NCBI GenBank assembly: GCA_025057315.1
Contig: JANWXW010000153.1
Span: 1-64,000, forward strand
From: Myxococcota bacterium
GTDB taxonomy: Bacteria > Myxococcota_A > Polyangia > Palsa-1104 > JAEUJZ01
DNA: 64,000 bases
Direction: 5' to 3'
The position numbers were made by a program, and so were the translations under genes. The notes under the pieces were generated by a model. That model saw nothing but the letters and a program-made list of their open reading frames with translations. It was not told the DNA's origin and made no database searches. Positions 59,123 to 64,000 of this stretch are shown one piece after another (within the stretch, counting starts at the first letter, position 1; each line of letters opens with the position of its first letter).

Positions 59123-59821
59123 ATGGGGCACGCTAACAGCATGTCCATCGGACGAGGGTACCTGCTGCGTGCAGCTGGAGCGCTGCTCTTGCTGGCCCTG
59201 CTGGGTGGGGCGGGGATGTTGGGGCAGTGGCATGAGGCAAGGCGCCGCGAGCGCGAGGTGCTGACGCGCAGCGCCAGCGTCGTGGCCGCTGTGCGGGAGT
59301 TGGCCCGGCTGGAGACGGCCGAGTATCACCTGGAGCGGATCATCGACCTGCGCCAGGAGCAGCCGCTTCTCTTCGGCCTGCTGGAGAGCGAGGACGCGCT
59401 GCTGCTGGTGGCCGCCGGCGATGTGACTGCAGGCGTGGACCTGGCCACCCTCGGCGAGGGCGACGTGCAGGTGGACCTGCCAGCCGGTCGCGTCCTGCTA
59501 CGCCTGCCAGCGCCGGCCATCTTTCGCGCCGCACTGGACGAGCGAAGAACCTATGTCCACAGCCGGCGCACTGGGCTGTTGGCGCGCCGCGACGAGCGCC
59601 TGGAGGGACGGGCCCGAGCGCAGGCGGTGGACTCCTTCATTCAGGCCGCCCACCAGGCCGGCATCCTCGAGCGGGCACGCACACAGGCCGAACGGCTCGT
59701 GCGCACGCTGCTGCGCGAGCTGGGCTTTCGCGAGGTCGTGATCGCCTGGCGGCCGGCCCCCCCAGCACCCTGGCCAACTCAACCTGAGGGGTCGGCTGGC
59801 CCCTACAAGTCGTCGCCGTAA
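59123..59821 (+). CDS. DUF4230 family membrane-anchored protein
   Basis: The 232-residue protein has one N-terminal membrane helix (LLRAAGALLLLALLGGAGML). The DUF4230 pattern follows: ELARLETAEYHLERIIDLR, DVTAGVDLATLGEGDVQVDL, GRVLLRLPAPAIF and QAAHQAGILERARTQAERLV, with a terminal LRELGFREVVI. Function of the family is unknown. Its 3' end overlaps the convergent FmdB gene by 19 nt. An internal ATG (59141) is an alternative start; neither has a good Shine-Dalgarno. Confidence 0.75.
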   Translation: MGHANSMSIGRGYLLRAAGALLLLALLGGAGMLGQWHEARRREREVLTRSASVVAAVRELARLETAEYHLERIIDLRQEQPLLFGLLESEDALLLVAAGDVTAGVDLATLGEGDVQVDLPAGRVLLRLPAPAIFRAALDERRTYVHSRRTGLLARRDERLEGRARAQAVDSFIQAAHQAGILERARTQAERLVRTLLRELGFREVVIAWRPAPPAPWPTQPEGSAGPYKSSP

Positions 59822-60090
59822 TACTCGTTGGTGGTCTTGTAGGGGTCGTCGGGACGAAACTCGGCGAACTTCGGGCCTTCCGAGCCGTCCTCGCCGCCGG
59901 TCCCCGTCGATCCGGTCTGTGCCGAGCTCGCTGATGCGCCACGGCGGCTGGCCCCCGCGATGGCAAAGTGGGATGGAAGGCGTTCTAGCCGGCTGCTCTG
60001 GCACTGGCTGCAGCTCGCCTGTTCACTGTACCAGACGATCGCTTCGAACCGAGTTCCGCAGTCACTGCACAGATACTCGTAGATCGGCAT
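59803..60090 (-). CDS. FmdB-type zinc-ribbon protein
   Basis: This 95-residue protein begins MPIYEYLCSDCGTRFEAIV, the FmdB/CxxC_CXXC_SSSS signature with two CxxC pairs (CSDC and CSQC) for one zinc. The rest is Ser/Gly-rich and disordered, ending in a Tyr/Asp motif. These proteins are often regulators or chaperone-like; role unknown. It converges on the DUF4230 gene. Confidence 0.82.
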   Translation of the reverse strand: MPIYEYLCSDCGTRFEAIVWYSEQASCSQCQSSRLERLPSHFAIAGASRRGASASSAQTGSTGTGGEDGSEGPKFAEFRPDDPYKTTNEYYGDDL

Positions 60091-60108
60091 CGCGTGATCC
60101 TGTAAAAG

Positions 60109-60126
60109 TAGTATTTTAGGATACTA
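60109..60126. promoter_or_regulatory. Inverted repeat upstream of the FmdB gene
   Basis: TAGTAT and ATACTA flank a 6-nt TTTAGG centre in an AT-rich stretch 19-36 nt upstream of the FmdB ATG, overlapping the likely promoter. Possible operator. Confidence 0.4.
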
Positions 60127-60203
60127 TATTAAAACTATCATGGCCCTCCGCCAGAGGGCCGAGCTGTCCCTATCCCGTCCGGGTAGCCGGCGAGCAAGCG
60201 CTG

Positions 60204-62195
60204 CTAGTAGCGGTGCAGCACCAGGCCGCCCGGACCGACAATGTACACGTCGTCCTGCGCAGCGGCCGAGATGGCGCTCAGCTCCAGGTTGGTCAGGGCC
60301 GGTGCGTCGTTGGACCAGGTGGTGCTCGCACGCCGCAGGATGAGACCATGGGTGGCGATGGCATAGTAGAGGCTTGTGCCGGGCACGGTGCAGCCGGCCA
60401 CAGGCGTGCGGCCGCCAAGCTGAAGCGGCTCCACCACCCAAGAGCCCCCCTGGCGGCGCAGCGCGGTGGAGCGGTTGCCCAGCACGTAGACATCCTCGGC
60501 GCTGCGGCCGAAGACCGACACCAGCGCATCGGTGGTCAGGCCATCGCCCTCGCGGGCCCACACGCCCTGTGACCGGCGCAGGATCAGGCCGCCAGCGCCC
60601 ACGGCATAGACGACCAGTCCCGGGCCCGCGCCCGTGCCCCAGACGCCCAGCAGATCGACCGCTGGCACGCCCGCGGGCAGCGCCTCCAGCGACCAGCGCC
60701 CGTCTTGTTTGCGTGCGATCCGCCCGCCCCGACCGACAGCGAAGACGGCATCTGGCCCGACCCACACCGCGGTCAGGTCCTGACCAGTCAGCACCGCCCC
60801 CTCCAGCACCCACTGCCCCGCCAGGCGGCGCAGGATCGTCCCCGCCGCCCCGACGGCGTACACCTCGGCCTCGCCGCCCTCCCGGGTGGCGGCCCACCCG
60901 GCGACGGCGCTCAGGTCCTCATGGGTGACCCCTTCGCCCTCGGTGGTCCAGGCGCCCAGGGGCGAGGTACCGCGGCGGCGCAGGATCAGGCCGCCGGCGC
61001 CCACGGCATAGACCTCGTCGGCACTACGGGCCCAAACGGATGACAAGGGGCGGCTGGTGATGCGGCTGGACAGCTGCGTCCAGGTGGCCAGCTCGCGACG
61101 CAACACCGTGCCGAGGTTGCCCACGGCATACAGGGTCACCTGCCCGCCGCGCACGGTGCCCCAGGCCGCGGCTAGGTGTTCGCTCGTCAGGGCGATGTTC
61201 TCAACGTGCCAGGCGCCGGCAGAGCGGCGCAGCACGGTGCCGCGCTGCCCGAGGGCGAACACCTCGTCGCCGGCACCCCAGACCGCGGTCAAGTTGGCAG
61301 AGACCGGCGTGCGCTCCACGGTCCATGTGCCCCCCTGTCCCCGTAGCACGGTGCCACCGTCGCCCACCGCATACACAGCACCACCGGCGCCCGTGACGGC
61401 ATTGAGCTGCTGCGTGGTCAGGCCGTCGGCCTCGATGACCCAAGTGCCGCCTTTCCGGCGATGGAGCACCCGCCCCCCAGCCCCCACCGCGTACACCTCC
61501 TGTTCGGCTCCGGCGCCCTGGCCCCAGACGCCACCTAGGTAGACCGTGGTCAGGTCCTGTGCCTCGCGCTGCCAGATGGTGCCGCGAACGCGATAGATGC
61601 GCCCCGTGGTGCCCACCACGTAGAATTCCCCCGGCACGGGGCTACCCCAGACTGCCGTCAGGGTGCCCGCCCCCCCGCCGGTGGGCGGCACCACTTCCTG
61701 CCATCGGCCAGCCACGCGCAGCAAGGCTTTCTCATAGACCCCCACGGCCAGCAGCTGCAGGCTGTCGCCGCTGCCACTGCCGGAGATGGCCAGCAGGGCG
61801 CGCTGATCGAGCAGCTCGCGCGCCTCATGCTGCCAACTGCCCTTGTGTCGGCGCATCAGGGTGCCGCTGTCGCCCACGGCCCACAGCTCGTCCAGGGCCG
61901 CAGTGGCCCCGGCCACACCAAACAGCCCGCGCAGGTGGTTGCCCTGAGGCTGCGGGCTCTCCCAGCGCCAACCAGACGGGGCCCGCTGCGACATGTCGGT
62001 CGGGCCAGACCCCCCGTCGAACCGAGTGGGGTCCATCGGCCCGCCTCCGGTGTCGGGGGGCAGTTCCTGGGTGCAGCCGGCGGCTGCTGTGCCCAATACC
62101 AACGCCACCCGCAGGGCCCAATTTCCCCGCGCTCGGTCCGGAATAGCCAGGTCCCCCCCGTGGGGGCCAAGCCGAGACAAACGGCCTATTATCAT
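60204..62195 (-). CDS. Beta-propeller repeat lipoprotein
   Basis: This 663-residue protein has a signal ending VLVLGTAAAGC (Cys41; the N-region is long, so an internal start is possible). After a short linker, about twelve units with the pattern LTAVWGxxxEVYAVGxxGxVLRR repeat, like the propeller half of the 45910-48192 protein but without InlB modules or Cys pairs. Probably a surface lectin- or adhesin-like propeller. No catalysis visible. Confidence 0.72.
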   Translation of the reverse strand: MIIGRLSRLGPHGGDLAIPDRARGNWALRVALVLGTAAAGCTQELPPDTGGGPMDPTRFDGGSGPTDMSQRAPSGWRWESPQPQGNHLRGLFGVAGATAALDELWAVGDSGTLMRRHKGSWQHEARELLDQRALLAISGSGSGDSLQLLAVGVYEKALLRVAGRWQEVVPPTGGGAGTLTAVWGSPVPGEFYVVGTTGRIYRVRGTIWQREAQDLTTVYLGGVWGQGAGAEQEVYAVGAGGRVLHRRKGGTWVIEADGLTTQQLNAVTGAGGAVYAVGDGGTVLRGQGGTWTVERTPVSANLTAVWGAGDEVFALGQRGTVLRRSAGAWHVENIALTSEHLAAAWGTVRGGQVTLYAVGNLGTVLRRELATWTQLSSRITSRPLSSVWARSADEVYAVGAGGLILRRRGTSPLGAWTTEGEGVTHEDLSAVAGWAATREGGEAEVYAVGAAGTILRRLAGQWVLEGAVLTGQDLTAVWVGPDAVFAVGRGGRIARKQDGRWSLEALPAGVPAVDLLGVWGTGAGPGLVVYAVGAGGLILRRSQGVWAREGDGLTTDALVSVFGRSAEDVYVLGNRSTALRRQGGSWVVEPLQLGGRTPVAGCTVPGTSLYYAIATHGLILRRASTTWSNDAPALTNLELSAISAAAQDDVYIVGPGGLVLHRY

Positions 62196-62280
62196 ATCTT
62201 ACAATGGTTGAGGGAGCGGCCTTTCATGTCAAGCGGCGCCTCCATGACCCGAGCCGGCGCGGAGTTACAGAACGGGTAAA

Positions 62281-63282
62281 TCACATCGGAGGCGGTAGGG
62301 TGATGTCGGCTCCCCCGGGAGGCGCAGGACGCGTGGCAGCATAGGCAGATATCCCGACGATCAGGGCCCCAGCCACCAGGCCCGCAGCGCCGGCCACGTA
62401 CCCGATCCAGGTCCGCCGCGGCCGGAAGCGCAGCTCAACGGTGGTGGTGCTCCCCTCATGCACGGTAAAGACGCGCCGTACCTGCTCGGCGCGGTCGCGA
62501 GCGACCACCACGTGGGGCCCCAGCAGCAGATGCACGGTCGCTGGCAGCGGAGTCATCAGGGGTACGCCGTCCAGCTCCACCTCCGGCCGGGGGCGGTTGG
62601 AGCGCAGGTGCACCGGCGCCTGCAGGGTAAAGTGAACCTCGGCGGTCTGACCGGCGTCGAGCCGGAGCGAACGGCGGGCCACCGGGCGGCCTTGAAGAAG
62701 CAGCTCCACCTCCACCCGACCCGGCTCGCACAGGTACTCGGCCGGAGTGCCAGGGGGCGGCGGCGCGTCGCTCGAGCGCTCTGCGGCGGACAGACAGCGT
62801 GGTCGTTCCGCCAGCGCAGCTGGCACGCGCACGGTGGCCGGGACCTCGGTAGACAGGGCTGCGATCCGAATGCGGCCCAGGCGAGGCAATAGCCGCGCCA
62901 CCCGCTCGGCGACGTCCGCGCGGTGCTCCGGCGGCTCGCCACGCTCATCACGCTGAAAGCGCCAGTACTGCCGCAGGGCCTCGACGAGGCGGCCGGCCTG
63001 CTCCAGAGGGATGGCCAGATTGCGGTGCCGCTTGGGCAGGGGGTCCACACGCAGCGCCTCCTCGTAGAGCCGGATGGCGTCGTTGAGCGCGCCGCGCCGC
63101 TGGAGCTCATAGGCCCGCTCCGTCAGCTCGGTGGCACGGACGGCCTCCGGCAGGGGCGGAGGTTCCCACGGGCGTGCATCGCCCACAGCCGGGGAGAGCA
63201 GACAAGCCCCCCCGCACAGGACAGCCACGATCAAGATGAGGATCGCATGAGCGCCGCAGCCCGAGGTGCCCTGGGGGCTCAT
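62281..63282 (-). CDS. TPR and PEGA-type membrane-anchored protein
   Basis: The 333-residue protein has a signal or anchor (ILILIVAVLCGGACLLSPAV), then a TPR unit (LTERAYELQRRGALNDAIRL, YEEALRVDPLPKRHRNLAIP). A middle PEGA-like region (ELDGVPLMTPLPATVHLLLG, HVVVARDRAEQVRRVFTVHE) follows, and a C-terminal membrane helix YVAGAAGLVAGALIVGISAY. Two membrane anchors at opposite ends are unusual. It may be a periplasmic scaffold. It follows the split lipoprotein gene closely. Confidence 0.65.
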   Translation of the reverse strand: MSPQGTSGCGAHAILILIVAVLCGGACLLSPAVGDARPWEPPPLPEAVRATELTERAYELQRRGALNDAIRLYEEALRVDPLPKRHRNLAIPLEQAGRLVEALRQYWRFQRDERGEPPEHRADVAERVARLLPRLGRIRIAALSTEVPATVRVPAALAERPRCLSAAERSSDAPPPPGTPAEYLCEPGRVEVELLLQGRPVARRSLRLDAGQTAEVHFTLQAPVHLRSNRPRPEVELDGVPLMTPLPATVHLLLGPHVVVARDRAEQVRRVFTVHEGSTTTVELRFRPRRTWIGYVAGAAGLVAGALIVGISAYAATRPAPPGGADITLPPPM

Positions 63283-63296
63283 GCGGCAAAGATACC

Positions 63297-63845
63297 CTAG
63301 CGCGGCAGGTCAATGCGGGGAATGCGCCCGCCAGTGCGCGCACCATCGCCGTTGAGGATGTAAAAGGCGGTCGGATCGCCACCCAGGGCAGTGACCCGCA
63401 ACACCAGCAGATCCCCCGGAGCCGCAGCCACCTCGGGGCCCGCTGCGGTGCCCTCGTAGCGCACGGCCGAAAAGCGCGCTTGGGGATCGCGCACAAAAGT
63501 ATGGACCAGACGCACGATATGCTCGCCACCCCCGCGGGGCGTGCCCTGGCGACGCAGGAGCAGCTCGAAGGCCACTTCAATGCGCTGAGCCCCCTCACCG
63601 GCGACGATGCCATCGCCCACAATGCGGTAGCTGCCAGCAGGCACAGGAGCCCGCAGCGGGTAGGATGCTTCCAGGGAGTCGCCGACCCCCACGCCCGGCG
63701 CTCAGAAGGGCGGCGGCTCGAAGTCCACCAGCACCAGGTCCACCTCTCGCTCACCATGGTACACCCACAGCGAGGCCGGGTTGGGCGACGGCCGAGGACC
63801 GCAGGCAACAAGCAAAAGACACAGCAGCGCGCGGTAGGCAGTCAT
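63297..63845 (-). pseudogene. Small lipoprotein gene split by an in-frame TGA
   Basis: From ATG 63845 the frame encodes MTAYRALLCLLLVACG, a clear lipobox signal, and continues to VLVDFEPPPF before a TGA at 63702-63704. The same frame then continues for 134 more codons (APGVGVGDSLEASYPLRAPV, SYRIVGDGIV, FELLLRRQGTP, VLRVTALGGDPTAFYILNG) to a TAG at 63297. The two halves read as one 181-residue lipoprotein without the stop. A GTG at 63692 could start the second half, but it would lack a signal. The ATG overlaps the upstream gene stop (ATGA). Confidence 0.6.
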
Positions 63846-64000
63846 GGGTCCTGGGGCAAGAGTAGCAGCAAAACCTGCGCAGGCAGGCCCGCCCGAACCT
63901 CGCGGACGTGCAGCCCGGCCCGTACGGCGGCCTCTTCAGCAGCGGGGCGGTGCCGCTCGGCGTTGCACAGGGCGATGCGCCCCCCTGGCGAGAGCGCGGG
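63842..64000 (-). CDS. C-terminal end of a probable SAM-dependent methyltransferase
   Basis: 52 codons of the 3' end are inside the window. LSPGGRIALCNAERHRPAAE then AVRAGLHVREVRAGLPAQVL and a Leu-rich strand resemble the end of a class I methyltransferase (L-x-P-G-G-R ... A-x-x-A-G-L). Too short for a substrate assignment. Its TGA overlaps the lipoprotein start. Confidence 0.45.
   Translation of the reverse strand, partial: PALSPGGRIALCNAERHRPAAEEAAVRAGLHVREVRAGLPAQVLLLLLPQDP

Noticed and set aside
63702..63704. Selenocysteine codon
   Set aside because: The TGA lies in a Pro/Phe/Ala context with no redox motif, no obvious SECIS-like hairpin and no selenoprotein family match.

Overview
The window is about 64 kb of GC-rich, gene-dense bacterial chromosome. 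The gene content suggests a member of the Myxococcota or a related deltaproteobacterial lineage: an MXAN_5187-type sensor, a compact mdh-sucC-sucD-ndk operon, many large lipoproteins with beta-propeller, Ig-like or Cys-rich modules, and PEGA/TPR and PilZ proteins. The species cannot be named from the sequence. No rRNA, tRNA, CRISPR array or intact transposable element was found.

Layout. 1-700 holds the end of hflC and a small cupin gene. 1048-15868 is the standout region. A regulator with an N-terminal CARF-like domain and a sigma-54 activator AAA+ domain (RtcR architecture) is followed by a well-matched sigma-54 promoter (2932-2947) and a perfect palindrome (2869-2887). Downstream are eight co-directional genes, most with 4-23 bp overlaps: a DUF4258 protein, a TerY-like vWA protein, a PP2C phosphatase, a divergent kinase with a zinc ribbon (together a TerY-P triad), a UPF1-like SF1 helicase, a winged-helix protein, a coiled-coil McrB-like AAA+ ATPase and a DUF2357-type protein. 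I read this as a signal-induced, phosphorylation-controlled nucleic-acid-processing defence or stress island.

16064-22667 (minus) holds three small HEAT-like proteins, a Cys-rich zinc-finger protein with HEAT-like helices, and a DUF4157 gene broken by an in-frame stop and one or two frameshifts. 22668-23743 is a gene-poor scar with palindromes and repeats. 23744-29736 (minus) is a four-gene envelope operon (GT-C glycosyltransferase, cupredoxin-like protein, dCache sensor, transglutaminase). 30003-38437 mixes housekeeping genes (EF-G-like GTPase, rsmD, coaD, rpe) with an isolated fliOPQR-type export-gate cluster and a PilZ protein.

38448-63845 carries surface and periplasmic lipoproteins (a propeller with a c-type heme motif, a subtilase, two tandem-repeat propellers, an FKBP, an alpha/beta hydrolase), interleaved with a rubrerythrin / Fe-S CCG protein / DUF3501 operon, glnS and the mdh-sucC-sucD-ndk TCA operon. 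The right edge holds a small lipoprotein gene split by an in-frame TGA and the end of a probable methyltransferase.

Starts were chosen from stop/start overlaps, Shine-Dalgarno matches and signal peptides. All family assignments come from reading motifs, not from database searches.
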